Assembly: GCA_002914805.1 (NCBI GenBank)
Contig: JXTB01000154.1
Location: forward strand, 64,376 to 128,375
From: Parasponia andersonii
Taxonomy: Eukaryota > Streptophyta > Magnoliopsida > Rosales > Cannabaceae
Length of the DNA stretch: 64,000 nucleotides
Reading direction: 5' to 3'
Within the stretch, counting starts at the first letter, position 1. Each line of letters opens with the position of its first letter. Below are positions 34,631 to 48,063 of the stretch, piece by piece. A program made the position numbers and the translations under genes. Below the pieces are notes generated by a model, which saw only the letters and a program-made list of their open reading frames with translations, did no database searches and was not told the DNA's origin.

Positions 34631-37600
34631 CTATGTTCAAAATATACTAATAGCTATCGCAGTATAAATTAAAGTATTAATCTCATAGAGAAGTAAATCA
34701 AAAATAAAAAAGCAACAAAATTTTTTTTAAAAAAATTGATAATAAAAATTAGCTACGTGATAAATTAAAATAATCACAAAATAATAAATAAAAATACCAA
34801 TATGAGAAAACAATGCTTCAAGAATCACTTGATTATTCGTTTAACTGTTACCAACTTTAATTCCTATTCATTACCTAATTATATGTTTTACATCCCAAAC
34901 ACATCACTGAAAAATATAGCATTAAAGAATAAATATTAATCTAAAATATTTAATATGAAAATTTCTTCCGATTAACACAAAAATCATCTATTTTATTGGT
35001 TATTTAAGATCGACGATATATCGCAGAGACAATACTGCAGTAAAAGATCAATTAATAAAATAATTATAATTATAATCTAGTTTAAATAACCACATAAAGA
35101 AAGTATGACTGAATTTATATGACAAACTAGAGAATAATATATTGAAATTAAAAATATTGAAGAATTTAATAAACTAAATATATAAGCGTTGAAGTACTCT
35201 GAGGAATCAAAACTGAAAAACAAAAAATCTATATAATTAAAATTATCTCTCTAGTTTCTCTAAAACTAATTTAACCTTGAACTCATTTCTCACTCTATTT
35301 AAAAAAAAATGAAATTTTCTCTTTCAAAATTAGTGTGTATTTTTCTCTTCACATTCTGGCTATTTATAGCTAAATTTGGAGTGTTTAATAAATTTCTACA
35401 TTTCCAAAGCAGTAATATGATTGATCATGTGATCTATGTGATGTATCACTCTGTCTTCTTTTTTTTTTTTCTCTCTTTCTCGCGTTTTTAAGCCTTGGGA
35501 CATAATCCAATGCGGCTCAAAATAGTGAGATCTGCACTAAACTCGCGTTTGATTAGATGAAAGCAAATGTTGCTTTGAGATCTGACGTGGCGACTCGTCA
35601 ATGAACAGAAGACTAGTTGCATATATTCTGAGGAGTACTGGATCAAAAACGCCTGGAAAGATGATTGTGCAAGCTGACACGGCCTCACATGTTTGTTGCT
35701 CTTCACTTGCATGAACCCGCACGCTCGAAACATGGCGCTCGTCCGATGCTTTCGATGCTTAAAACGACGGCCCAGATCGCGTATGCATTTCCATTTCTCA
35801 CACGGTATCTCAAGTTTTGTTTTCCGATTTTTGGCTTTTTCTTTATCTAAATAAAATCAAAATAAATCCTAATCATATATAATTTAAAATAAATAAGCTA
35901 AATACTGAAACTAAAAAAATAAGTAGATAAGTAAACTCTTATCCTAAAATTAAATCTAAATACTTAATATTAAATTAAAATAAAATAACTTAAATTACTT
36001 TAAAAACTAACTAAAAATACTCAAAAACACACAAAATATATAAGTAAAAGATCACAAATAACTGTATTTTCATAGAATTATCACACCTCTAAACTTAAAT
36101 TTTGCTAGTCTCAAGCAAAAGAAAAAAAAAATCTTAAGAGAAAATCTAAACACTTAAAACATAACTCAATTCAACTCTCAAACTTTTACTTCAAAGATTT
36201 CACAGAATATAAAACTTAAAAAAAAAATTTGAACACTATAAATGGTCTTAAATTTCAATTTAAATGCTAATTTAACCTCACTTAGAATTCTTGAGTGTGA
36301 GTGAACAATTATATTTAATCATTTGCAACCCAAACTAGTGACATTTGTACGATCTCTAGAGGATAAACTTTATAAGCTTGTTTTTCATACCACTCTCCAC
36401 TAATATAGACCAACATTACACCAAAGATCATTTTGACTTTATTTAAGCCTATAATGTATGACTAGGGTAAAAGTAAGATGATAGTCATTTTTATGGCTCA
36501 AATCACCCTAAACATATAACTTATTTTCAAATCTTTATAAAACTTCACCTTAAATACTTTATTGATACAAACTCCAAACTTATTTTTCTCACTTCCTTAT
36601 GCACTCTATTTTTTCTTCTTTTTCGAACTCTTCCTTTTTTCCTACTTTTTTTTTTCATTTTTTCAAAGTACTATACCCCCAAACTTATGATTTTTATCAG
36701 TTCTTTTTTTTCCCAATGGTACAGTAACTTTTTTTTTTCAAAAAGATCTCTCATAACACTACCCTTCTTTCCATAATATCACATGACATAAAATATACTC
36801 AACAAAGATCACATGTGCTATAAAGGAAAAGGGTAAGATGTAAGAAATTATTATAAGCTTTAGGCTAAAACTATAGATGTTAAAGAAAAGATAAAAATTA
36901 AGCTTAAGAGGGGTAAACTAAGGATATTCTAGTGTCTAAGAAAGGCTTAAAAGGCTCAAACGATCCAAAAATAACCTAAATTATATCTCTAATATAGTGT
37001 AGTCTAGGATTTGTCTCAAGTGATAATCAAACAGGTCCTAGAGTTTACTACTGATGAGATTTCAGAAATTCACATAAACTTTCTCCAAGTAAACAAAATA
37101 ATTAAAATGTAACCGAGTGCTAAAATTTTTAAGAATCATAAGCAAAATCAAACTAACATAAGAATCAAGTACACAGAAAAAAAATAACATTCATCATTTT
37201 CCTAAGAATTTTATTCAGTAAAATCAAATCTTATCATCAGCATTCGATCATCAAACTAAGCCATCACTAAAAAAAATATTTTTTATTTTTTTTAATATTT
37301 TTAGAAAAAAATTTTACATGCACGAAAAATACATGTATTAAAAATGTATATGCATATGCTACTACCCCCAATCTAAATTAGATAGTGTCCTCACTATCAC
37401 AAAAAATATAAAAAAGAAAAGAGCAAAGGATAAAGCACATCTGAATGATGGAGTTTACATACGAAGTCTAGGCTTTGTAATGAATGGGCTAGAGAAGAGG
37501 ACAAAAACAAACTAAAGAAAATAAAAACAAACCACCTAATAAAGAAAAATAAAATATAATACAGAAAGATAAAATCCAATTAATCATGGTTGATAGGAAC

Positions 37601-37960
37601 CATCAAAGTGATCTCCTCAGGTTGGTCTATTTCTCTACAAAATTTCTTCAACCATTGTCAAACACATGTCTGAGACCCTCAAATTTTAGAGCGGAGTTGT
37701 CTTTTGGGGTCTTCACATCGAGCAATTTTGGCTTATCTCTTTTAGGAGGCAACTTAGTAAAGCATGGCTGAAAAAATTTCTTTTCCTTATGTTGTGTCTT
37801 AAAATTAGCAGAAACATCAACATTGTCAGAATAAAAAAAATTCACTATTAACAAATTTTTAGCAGGGATATTTTTTATTCTCATCCCAACAACAATCATA
37901 GTGAATAATAATAAGTACCACTGACATCCCTATAATAACAAAACAAACAATTAACAAAAA
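34631..37960 (-). other. probable retroelement untranslated debris (minus orientation)
   Basis: Non-coding tract containing CTCTAAACTTAAATTTTGCTAGTCTCAAGC at about 36090 (split here as CTCTAAACTTAAATTTTGC and TAGTCTCAAGC). This phrase resembles the untranslated leader of large plant gypsy elements read in minus orientation. The stretch near 37590-37770, mentioning an AATTTCTTCAACCATTGTC phrase, also resembles the inner gag-flank of such elements. No ends or intact coding region were found. Confidence 0.3.
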
Positions 37961-39200
37961 TTCAATAGTTACAACACGTAAAAGAAAATAGTATATGATT
38001 CTTCACACTACATAAATAAACATATGTAGCACGATAAAATAACATATACCAACACAAAAAATAATTTAACTAAACAAAAAAATAGTTAATACCTTCATCA
38101 ACAAAAAAAAGCTAATAAACAGAAAATCAATATACCACATCAAAAATCATATATACCACTGAACAAATCATATGTACCACAATAACTAATGATGATCCAC
38201 TACCACAAAAAAGAAAAAAAAAATATACATACAAAAGAGAAAAATAAGATTATACTTAAATCAACATTAATTATAACACAAATTACCAATTAAAAAAAAA
38301 TCCTCAAATCCTATACATAACAAAATCAATATCAATAAACCAAAACATACCTACACAAGATCAAAGTCTAAAATAATTAGACTAATACAAATCGAACAAT
38401 TGCAAAAAACACCAGAGAAGGTTTTTTGAACTAGTTTTTTGAACAATTACCAAATATAACTAATGTGAAAGCTTTTTGAAGTTCTATGCCTATAATATAA
38501 CAACTCAATAAATACTTCTCGTATCCCATCTATCCTCCTAACACATGTGTCACTAGTTTTATATACACACAAACTATATAACCCAACCTCCATAATTTTT
38601 TTTATCGAACCCAAAGTTAAAAATATGAACTACAAAGCCAAAACCATTCATGACAAAAAATTAGAGAAACAGAAACTATATATACCATAACTAAGAATAT
38701 ATGAACCAAACAGCAAAATAATTGATATGCTAATCGATAATAGCTACATAAAAAGAATACTATATACCACAATAAAAAGAGCATATACAAAGATTAAAAA
38801 ATTATAAACCAAACAAGAATATTAAATATCTTCAACAACTAAAATAATAGAACAACAGAACCATATACTACCAAAAAAATCAAATATACTACTACAATAA
38901 TAATACATATCGTGACAAAAAAGTAATGAACCATTACTAATTAGATACTATAATTCCAAAAAAAAAACATAGCCATAAGAAAAAAAACAAAGATTAGGCT
39001 TAAATTGACAATAATTGTAACACGAATTAGAAGTACAAATTAAAATCTCCAAAGCCATACATAATATAATCAAACACAAAATTATAGTTATGATTAAAAA
39101 AATGAAAATCAAAATCAAGAAAATAATGCATACTTAAACAAGATCAAATACAAGATCGAACTCGACCAATGCAAATGAAGAAATCGATCAAAATATTGGA
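37961..39200. repeat. degenerate ATATACCAC-type repeat tract with an internal duplication
   Basis: Variants of ATATACCAC or ATATGTACCAC followed by A-rich text recur at least eight times between 37980 and 38920. In addition, 38230-38430 and 38985-39200 resemble each other. Both show a 'GATTA(T/G)(A/G)CTTAAAT...AATTATAACAC' phrase and, later, an AAGATCAAA...ACAAATCGAAC-like phrase, about 750 bp apart. The origin is unknown. Confidence 0.5.
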
Positions 39201-39540
39201 GAAGACGTAGAACTAGAAAAACTATAGAGAAGATGAAGATGAGCCCAAAAACACTAGAGAAAATGAATATAAACCAAAACAATACTGGAAAACAATGCGA
39301 TTTTGCCGAAAATTCGAGAAGAATGATAGAAATTTGAAAAGAAGAATTTGGAAATTCAATGGTTGAACAACAAAAAACCAAAGAGAGAAAGAAGAACAAG
39401 AAAAAGGAAAAGGGAAAAAAAATGAAAGAGAATAACGAGAGATTCGGAAAAACCAAAACAAAAAAAAACTCAAAATTTTAATTGAAGGCAAAATTTGAAA
39501 AAATAGTATTTATTAGCTAACAGTCTTTTTAATTTTTGAA
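39201..39540. other. A/G-rich intergenic DNA before the gypsy element
   Basis: Purine-rich plus strand. Long open frames on the minus strand are F/S/L-rich and reflect composition rather than coding. Confidence 0.5.
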
Positions 39541-39560
39541 TGACTCGACATTTTTAGGCC

Positions 39561-39877
39561 TGAATTTTTGTGGCCTTAGTCCTATAAATTGTACACGTTT
39601 CATTTAATTAGAGGTAGACGTTTTTCATTACAATTGAGAGTAATTTCTCTTTGGTTCTTTTAGAACTATTTCGAACTTATTAAATTTCTCTATAGTGTTC
39701 ATATCTTGACTTATCAATCAAGTTTTCTATCTTTGCTTGTAGTGTCCTCCTTTATACCAAGATTCGCATCTCTTTATAGGTGTTGGGTCGAGGTTTTTCA
39801 TCCAAATCTGAAAGGAGAACGATCCTAAATATCATTCTTATTTTAGGTTTCATCATAAGTTGGCGATGTTCGTATCA
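39561..39877 (+). repeat. 5' LTR of element D
   Basis: Runs from TGAATTTTTGTGGCC to TTCGTATCA. Matches 45789-46106 with shared phrases such as CATATCTTGACTTATCAATC and AAATATCATTCTTATTT. Similarity may begin about 20 bp earlier, at 39541. Confidence 0.8.
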
Positions 39878-39879
39878 TT

Positions 39880-39891
39880 TGGTATCAAAGC
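39880..39891 (+). other. primer-binding site (tRNA-iMet type) of element D
   Basis: TGGTATCAAAGC lies 2 bp after the 5' LTR and closely matches the TGGTATCAGAGC site complementary to initiator tRNA-Met. Confidence 0.8.
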
Positions 39892-41229
39892 TAGGTTCTG
39901 GTCTCAGGTTTATTCTATCCTTTATCTTTTCTTTCTAGTCAAAACTAGCCTATATTGTTTCTTCTTTCTATCATCTAAATTGTCCACAAAAAGTAGCCAA
40001 ACTTACCTGTTCTTATCATAGTCAAATTCAAATTCCTTTTTCTTGATTTCTTGAGTCCGAATTTAGATTTGTATCAGAGTTCAATTCAACCTTTATGTTT
40101 CAATCCATATTCAAATTCTTGAAAAATATATATATAAAAAAGGAGAGGTTCATATATCTAGAATTTTCTAATCGAATTAGAGGATTTTGAGAGTGCTTCC
40201 TTAAAAAAATCATAACTTTTTATCCAGGTATCGAAATGACTATTATTATATATAAAATCGAAGTTCTTTTCGAGTCCTATGAATGAATTGACTCTTTCTT
40301 ATTCACCCTAGTTTTCGGGCTCAAATTCCATCATTTTCATCACTTTTAGAGGCTTCAAAGTTTTGTTTGTGTCATTTTCTTGTCTAGAGACACTTCTTAA
40401 AAAAAATTTTCCATACAAACTTGTTATCTTAATCCTTGCTAGAAAATCAAGCTCCCATCTTAACAAAAAAAAAAATTAGGGAGAATTCTAGTTTTTTTTT
40501 TGTGTTTTGTTTCTTTGTTTCATATAAACCTAAGATTTGAATTGCTAATTTTGTCCTAGACCAAATCCGTGAATCGTTACTGGTCAATTTTTAGAACTGT
40601 CGTTCCAGATTACTACACTAAATCTAAACTTGGTTGGTGAGTTTTGGTATGGATTATTTCTAAGAAATTCTAGTTATCTATTTAAATTAGTTGGATAAGA
40701 ACTCTTGAGAAATTATGAGTGGAAAAAGGTAACAATGGTGAGTACATGAGAGGGTAAAAGCCAATCTGATATTTGTGTGAAATACGAGTGAAATTGAGTG
40801 AATACTTATTTTGAGTGAAACATGTAAGTCAGTGTGTGAGGACTTTTTCTTTTTTTTTTTCTAACTTTGTTTTGCAGCAAACATATCAAACAACAAGGGC
40901 AAAAACACCTCTAGAGATGTATTTGGAGTGGATGGTTCAAAACTTCTCGTGGAGGGCTTAATTGATGAGATGAGGAGAGTAATGAGAGTGGAGATAGACA
41001 GGTTCATGATCAAATAGATAGGATAGAGAACACAAGTATAGGGCAGCCACAAATCGCACCTAATATGCATAGAAGAGATAGAGTTCAACCCAGGGAAATG
41101 AGGATTGAAAATGAAGAGTGCTATGGAGACACTTTTGGGGATGGAGATGATCGAGATTCAATTATTGGCAATAGAAGCAACGATGGGTAGTTTAGAGGTG
41201 CTAGGAATTGGGAAGATAATTCTTTGGGT

Positions 41230-42070
41230 AGTATTTAGATGAAGATTTCATTATTTCAAGGCAAAAACGATCCAGAAGCTTATCTTGAGTAGAAGAAGAA
41301 GAAGGTAGAATTAGTATTTGATTGCCACAGTTACTCCAAGATTAAGAAGGTAAAGCTTGCTGCCATTGAATTTTTTAATTATACCATTGATTAGTGGGAT
41401 CAATTGGTGATGAATAGGAGAAGAAATAGGGAGCATCTAGCAGAGACATAGGAAGAGATAAAAACCGTGATAACGAAGTGGTTTGTACTAAGCTACTACT
41501 ACTGGGAGTTGTATAACAAATTATAAAGTCTTAGGCAAGGAAACCGGAGTATGGAGGAATATTATAAGGAGATGGAAGTCACTATGATTCAAGTGAATAT
41601 AGAGGAAGATTGGGAGGCTACAATGTCTAGATTCTTGGTTAGTTCGAATCGAGAAATTACTAATATGGTGGAATTGCAACGTTATATAGAGTTAGAAGAT
41701 ATAGTCCACATGGCTATAAAAATTGAGAACCAACTCAAAAGGAGGGGCACCACACGTCTAAGCCAAAATCCAAATACATCCACTTGGAAATCGAATCAAT
41801 GGAAGAAGGATAAGAAGCAACCTATGATGAAGCCAAAAACTAAGCAAACGTAAGAAGAGACCAGCTATGTACATCAAGGTAAATCTGATTCTTCTACTTC
41901 TAGGAATCATAATATCAAATGCTTTAAATGCCACGATAGGGGTCACATAGCTAGCCAATATCCAAACAAAAGAGTTATATTATTGCGAGATGATGGTGAG
42001 ATTGAAACCGAAAATGAAGATGACATTGATTCTATACCACCATTAGAAGATGCCAATGAAGAGGAATACC
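41230..42070 (+). mobile_element. gag region of element D, broken
   Basis: Contains gag-like text (MEEYYKEMEVTMIQ near 41551) followed by a zinc-knuckle region NIKCFKCHDRGHIA near 41910, the usual nucleocapsid end of Ty3/gypsy gag. Confidence 0.7.
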
Positions 42071-42724
42071 TTGCCTAAGGTGATTTGTGAGTGGCAAGGA
42101 GAGCTCTAAGTGTGCAAGTCAAAGAAGATGAAGAGGTGTAACAAGAAAACATCTTTCATACTAGATGCCATGTTCAAAACAAGGTATGTAGTATGATTAA
42201 TGATTGTGGTAGTTGTATTAATGTTACTAGCATTACTATGGTGAAGAAATTATGGTCACCAACCATGAAGCATCCCTACCATAGAAGTTACAATGGCTAA
42301 ATGATAGTGATGAAGTGAAGGTGAATAAAAAATTGTTAGTTTTTTTTCATATCTGGAAGTATAAAGATAAAGTCTTGTGTGATATGGTTCCGATGCAAGC
42401 TATACACTTATTATTAGGTTGACCATGGCAATTTGATCGGTGTTAAACATGATGGATTCAACAACAAGTACTCGTTTGTACTTAATTAACGACCAATCAC
42501 TCTTGTACCTTTGACACCAAAACAAGTTTATGAAGATAAAGTGAGATTACAAAAAGAGAGTGAACAAAAAAGAAAGAGTGAAAAAAAGAGAGAGAGAGAG
42601 GCTGAAGAAAAAAAAAAAAAAGAGAAAAGGCAATTATAGATTCGGTCATTGAGAGAAAAACAAAGAGAAAACAAAAGAATTTTTATGCAAAAGTCAAAGA
42701 AATTAAGAGGGCGATGTTTTCAAA

Positions 42725-43560
42725 CCACCGATGATTGTACTCTTGTACAATGAGTTGTTTTTAAAAATTAACGAACTTGATCCTATTTTGCTTAGTTATA
42801 TTATTTCTCTGTTGCAGGAATTTGAGGATGTCTTTTCCGAGGAGATGCCCCATGGTTTGCCTCCAATTAAGAGAATAGAAAATCAGATTGATTTTGTATC
42901 TTACGCTGCCATTCCAAACCAACCGACATATAGGAAAAGGAGACAAAGGAGCTTCAAAGGTAGGTTAGTGAATTGTTGGAAAAGGGGTATGTTAGAGAAA
43001 GTATGAGTCCATGTGTGGTTCCAATTTTATTAGTTCCTAAGAAAGATAGGACATGGAGAATGTGTGTTGATTACCAAGCGATGAATAATATAACGATAAA
43101 GTATCGACATCTTATTCCTCGCTTAGATGATATGCTAGATAAATTGCATAGGTCTTGTGTATTTTCAAATTTTGATTTGAAAAGTGGATATCATTTAATC
43201 TGAATAAAAGAGAGCGATGAATGGAAAACTCCATTGAAATAAAATATGGTTTATATGAGTAATTAGTTATGCCTTTTGGATTAACTAATGCTCCTATCAC
43301 TTTCAAGATATTAATAAACCATATTTTGTGTACTTTTATTAGGAAAATCATAGTTGTTTATTTCGATGATACTCTGATTTATAGCAAAAACTTGGATGAA
43401 AATTTGATGCATTTAAAATTGGTTTTAGATGTAAGAGAAGTTATTTTCTAACTTAAAAAAGTGCACTTTTTGCACCAATAAGCTTTTGTTTCTTGGTTTT
43501 GTTGTGAGTACACAAGGAATACAGGTTGATGAAGAAAAGATTCATGCTATCCAAGAATAG
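42725..43560 (+). mobile_element. reverse transcriptase region of element D, broken
   Basis: Landmarks in order are [52 protein letters not shown] and a VYFDDTLIYS motif. Together these are the classic Ty3/gypsy polymerase blocks. Confidence 0.85.
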
Positions 43561-43584
43561 TCGAGTCCAACAAGTGTAAGTAAT

Positions 43585-44290
43585 GTGCGAAGTTTTCATA
43601 GACTTAGGAATTCTTACCGAAGGTTCGTGAAAGATTATAGTACTATAGCCGCACCAATAATTAAAGTTATCAAGAAAAATGTTAGGTTCAAATTGGGAGA
43701 AGAGCAAGAGAAGGCATTTCAATTACTCAAGGAGAAATTAACTCGTGTACCTTTACTTACTTTACCTAACTTTGTGAAATCCTTTGAGATTAAATGTGAT
43801 GCTTTAGGTTTAGGTATTGGTGCAGTTCTTATGCAAGAAGGACGACTAATTTGCATATTTTAGTTAGAAACTAAGTAGAGCTACTTTAAACTACCCTATT
43901 TATGGTAAAGAAATCTATGTGCTGGTTCGAGCTTTAAAAACATGGCAACATTACTTTTGGCCTAAAGAATTCGCGATTCATACTGTTTATGAATCCTTGA
44001 AGTACCTTAAAGGTCAACATAAGTTGAATAAGAGTTATGCATAATGGGTGGAATTCATTGAGATATTTCCATACGTCATCCGATATAAACAAGGTAAGAA
44101 AAACATCATTGTCAAAGCATTTTCTCAAAGGTACGTATTAATCTCTACTCTTAATGCTAAAATACTTGATTTTGTGCATATTAAAGAATTATATCCTTTA
44201 GACCATGACTTTAGTGAAGAGTATGTATCTTGTGAAAAGACAACTAATGGTAAGTACTTTAGGCATAAGGATTTCTTGTTTTGAGAAAAT
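43585..44290 (+). mobile_element. RNase H region of element D, broken
   Basis: Begins with the connection text FHRLRNSYRRFVKDYSTIAA, continues with FQLLKEKLTRVPLLTLPNF and ALGLGIGAVLMQEG, then HxxLKYL-like text near 43990. This is the normal RT-RNase H sequence of gypsy pol. Confidence 0.8.
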
Positions 44291-44329
44291 AAATTGTGCA
44301 TACCAAATTAAAGAGAGTCACATGGGGGA

Positions 44330-45480
44330 GGGTTAATGGGATATTTTGGAGTTGCTAAAACCCTAGTTGTTTTACGAGAACACTTCTATTGGCCACACAT
44401 GAAGCGGGATATTGAGAGAATTTGTGGTAGATGTATCACGTGTAGGCAATCAAAATCTCGAGTACAACCCCATGGTTGATACACACTACTACCCATTCCC
44501 AGTGAGCTTTGGATTGATATTTCAGTAGACTTTATGTTAGGTTTGCCTAGGTTTAAACGATATAGAGATTCAATTTTTGTGGTGGTAGATAGATTTTTTA
44601 AGATGGTACATTTTATTCCATGTCATAAAATTAATGATGCTTCCCATGGCATGTAAGATTACATGGCATGCCTAGAATAATTATTTCAGATAGAGATGCT
44701 AAGTTCTTAAGTTACTTCTGGAAGACTTTATAGTATAAGTTAGGAACTAAGTTATTGTTTTCTACTACTTGTCATCTACAAACTGATGGTCAAACCAAAG
44801 TAATGAATAGAACTTTGTCTACTTTGTTGAGAGCTATTATTAAAAAGAATATCAAAACTTGGGAAAATTGTTTACCACAGGTTGAGTTTGCTTATAATCA
44901 TTCTATTTATTCTGCTACTAAATTTTCACCATTTGAAATTGTTTATGGTTTTAATCTTTTAACTCTAGATTTATCACCGTCACCTTTGTCTAAGTATGTG
45001 AATTTAGATGGGAAAAGAAAAGCTGAACTTGTAAAGCAGATTCATGAAAAGGAAAAACTCAACATCAAACGAAGGACTGAGCGACATGTTAAACAAGCCA
45101 ACAAAGGGCGACAACATGTGATCTTTGAACCTGGTGATTGAGTTTGGTTTCATATGCAAAATGAGCATTTTCTGACTCAAAGGAAATCCAAGCTACTACC
45201 TAGAGGGGGTGGCCCTTTCCAAGTCTTGGAACGGATCAACAACAATGCATATGGGCTTGACTTGCCTGGTGAGTATAATGAAAATGCTACTTTCAATGTT
45301 TCTGATTTGAGGAGAAATCCTTTTCAAAAGAAGGAGAATGATGAGGACATAACAAGCATGAGAGCATAAAATACAGATTCTATTCAAGTTTCCATTAGTC
45401 CGATTACAAGAGCACGTGCCAAGAAATTCTAAAATATATTAAGAGAGCTTATTCAAGAGATTTAGGCTCAAGCATGCATG
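44330..45480 (+). mobile_element. integrase region of element D, broken
   Basis: Contains zinc-finger/core landmarks (GGRCITCRQ-like text near 44430, then SVDFMLGLP and [13 protein letters not shown]). These are followed by [40 protein letters not shown] and the terminal GPFQVLERINNNAYGLDLP and ATFNVSDL blocks. Confidence 0.85.
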
Positions 45481-45788
45481 TAGAGGTCCATTGATGGCAA
45501 TGAACGAGATTCTCAGCTCTTAATAAGCTTAATTCAAGTTCAAGAAAGTCAATAGCCGTATTATAGGAGGAATTCTGATTTGTGAAGGCTTGAATGCCAA
45601 ATCATAGCTTACTTTCCTATTTTGATTATTAGTTTCCCAAAATGATTTATTTGCTTGTTTCTTTTTCTCTATTGGCGTGTAATAGGCTGAATATTAAGGG
45701 ATTAAAGTTAAAATTGACTCTCTTTATCCAACATTCTTTCTCTGGTTTGGGCAAGTTACCTTAGGCGTGTTTTTAGGGTTTTTAGGTG

Positions 45789-46106
45789 TGAAATTCCGTG
45801 GCCTTAATCTTATAATTGTACACTTTTCATTCAATTAAAGGCAGACGTTTTTCATTATAATTGAGAGTAATTTTTCTTTAGTTCTTTCAAAACTATTTCG
45901 AATTTATCAATTTTCTCTATGGCATTCATATCTTGACTTATCAATCGAGTTTTTCATCCTTGATTGTGGCATCTTCCTTTATATCAAGGTTCATATCTCT
46001 TTATAGGTATTGGGCCGAGGTATTCTATCCGAATCTGAAAGTAGAATGGTTCCAAATATCATTCTTATTTCGGGTTTCGTTACAAATTAGCAGGATTCGT
46101 ATAACA
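45789..46106 (+). repeat. 3' LTR of element D
   Basis: Matches the 5' LTR at 39561-39877 end to end. It starts TGAAATTCCGTGGCC and ends TTCGTATAACA. Confidence 0.8.
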
Positions 46107-48063
46107 TATTTTTGTAATTCTTTCAGTTTTTTATATGTAAAAGTGTTAGAAACCCTAAAATTTAAAAAAAATTTCTTAAATATTTAAGCATGTTGAGCTG
46201 ATCCAATAATGCAGTCCAATGCTATTGAAGTCCAGTTTTGACCCATCAAACCATTAGTTGGGCTGTTACTTTGGGTTGAGCTTAGTTGGCCATTGAGTCT
46301 AGTTTCCATGAGTCAAAGAATTACATCAATTTTATAAATTAGGACGAGTCCATTTTTTTTCTATGATTTTTTTAATTGATAAAAAGTTTGAATTCATTTA
46401 AGTTAAATAGAAAAACCCAATAGAGATGCAAATTTTTATGGGCCACCACATTTCAGACACAAATTTTTAGCCTAATTTAATAGAAGTCTTGAATCTGCTT
46501 AAAAGGAAAAATCAAATGGGTGCTTAATGAATGGATTACAATTTATTTTATTCCCTGACATTGAGATTTTGAAAGTACGAAAATTCATTGAGGACAATTG
46601 TATATAGTTGACAAGCCAACGGCAGATGGCCTGCTTCCGATGCCACCACTGCAAAGGCACAACACTCGCCTCCACATTTTCCCCAACCCAATCCAACAAT
46701 CACTTCACTTCTTTCCTTTCCTTTCCTTCCCTTTCTTTAGTTAACACTTAAACACGAGAGAATAAATCAGTAATAGCTTAGCTAGCTTTCCTTGTTTAGT
46801 TAGATTTAAAAATAAAGAAATAATCAAGGCTTTTTTTTTTAACGGTTGAGATAGGCTACACAGATGCACATGTATGATATTCATTATTCACTCGTAAAAA
46901 AGAAAGTTGTCATACGATAACGTCACTATAACATCAGAAATTATAGACACACCGATTAAATCTTGCTTAATAGCTCCCTCAAAAAACAAAAAATATATAT
47001 ATATATATAATAAAATAAAATCTTGCCTAATAGTTAGCACTTAACTATTAGATAAAGCCATAACAACAAATATAAAGGATTTCAAGCAAGCGAATTGCAT
47101 GATTACACTTTTAAATCTGTTCCTCTATTNAGAATAATATTGCTTAGAAATATAATGGCAACCATTCTTGGTAATCCATTATCTTTCTTTCTCAGTTTTT
47201 CCCCATCTCTCTTTTTCTTTTTGGCTCCTCCCACCTAATTAATCCTCTCTTAATCTCTCTTTTGCTCCACCCACCTTGTAAATTACTACTCCCTCAAAAC
47301 TCATAAAAGTGCTGGCACTGCCAAAAATGGAAGAAGAGAATTTATTTTAAAAAAAAAAAAAGCAAAACAAAAACAAAAATTGAATATCTTTTCATTATGC
47401 CATACTTTTCTTCTTTGTTTTTTTAGAGACCCTCAGTGCAGGTTGATTCTATTCATTTTATTTTTCTCCGAAACTCATAAAAGAACTAATACAGCTTCTG
47501 CAGCGACCTACAATTACTAGCAAAAAACATGCCAAAAATATTAATTTGCACAATCTCTAGCTAATAATAATAGTAATTTTGCAAGTAAATCACTTTCGAA
47601 TAATATAAAATAATATACGACACAAATAAGCCTGCCCATTGAAATTTAAACTCACTGTACTGTGCACATACTTCAGTTCATAGTGGTCATATGAAAATAA
47701 ACCTGCCGGTAAACTACAACAATAACCATTAGGCCCCTACAATCCTCTAGTCTGTTCCAAATATCTGCATAGTATTTTCTTTTTCTCTTTCCTTTTTTCT
47801 CCTTAAAACAACGCAATTATTAGGTCTGAAATAGTAAATTGGTAGACAAACTACTGATCATCCATTAAGCTTTAGCAACATTTAGAGAAAAAGTGACTGA
47901 AGTCAGAAAACTACTAGCAAATAGAGCTATCGAGATAATTCAAGTTCACTAAGACAACCGCCAATACTATAGAAGCTTCACCCATCTTACTCAACAGTTC
48001 TCGGTGATCGTTAACCATCGTCGACCCACTTAAACAGAAGGGCCAAACGCCACTGGTATGGTT
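46107..48063. other. intergenic DNA downstream of the cyclophilin gene
   Basis: No gene recognised. There is an isolated N at 47130 and TA-rich and T-rich runs. The 3' UTR of the CYP95-like gene should occupy the right few hundred bases. I see no single convincing polyadenylation signal to place its end. Confidence 0.55.

Larger units (their letters stand above)
39541..46106 (+). mobile_element. Ty3/gypsy LTR retrotransposon D, near full length but broken
   Basis: Both LTRs (about 317 bp), a tRNA-iMet-type primer site, gag with a zinc knuckle, protease region, reverse transcriptase, RNase H and integrase follow in Ty3/gypsy order over 6.5 kb. The element looks complete in layout, but the coding region is broken at roughly ten or more places. 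The LTRs differ at about one site in six by eye, so it is an old insertion. I see no clear chromodomain. The C-terminal tail with ISPITRARAKKF resembles that of CRM/Reina-like chromoviruses, but the lineage is uncertain. No target duplication was recognised. Confidence 0.85.

Noticed and set aside
41758-41958. Minus-strand frame within the gypsy element
   Set aside because: Antisense of the gag region.
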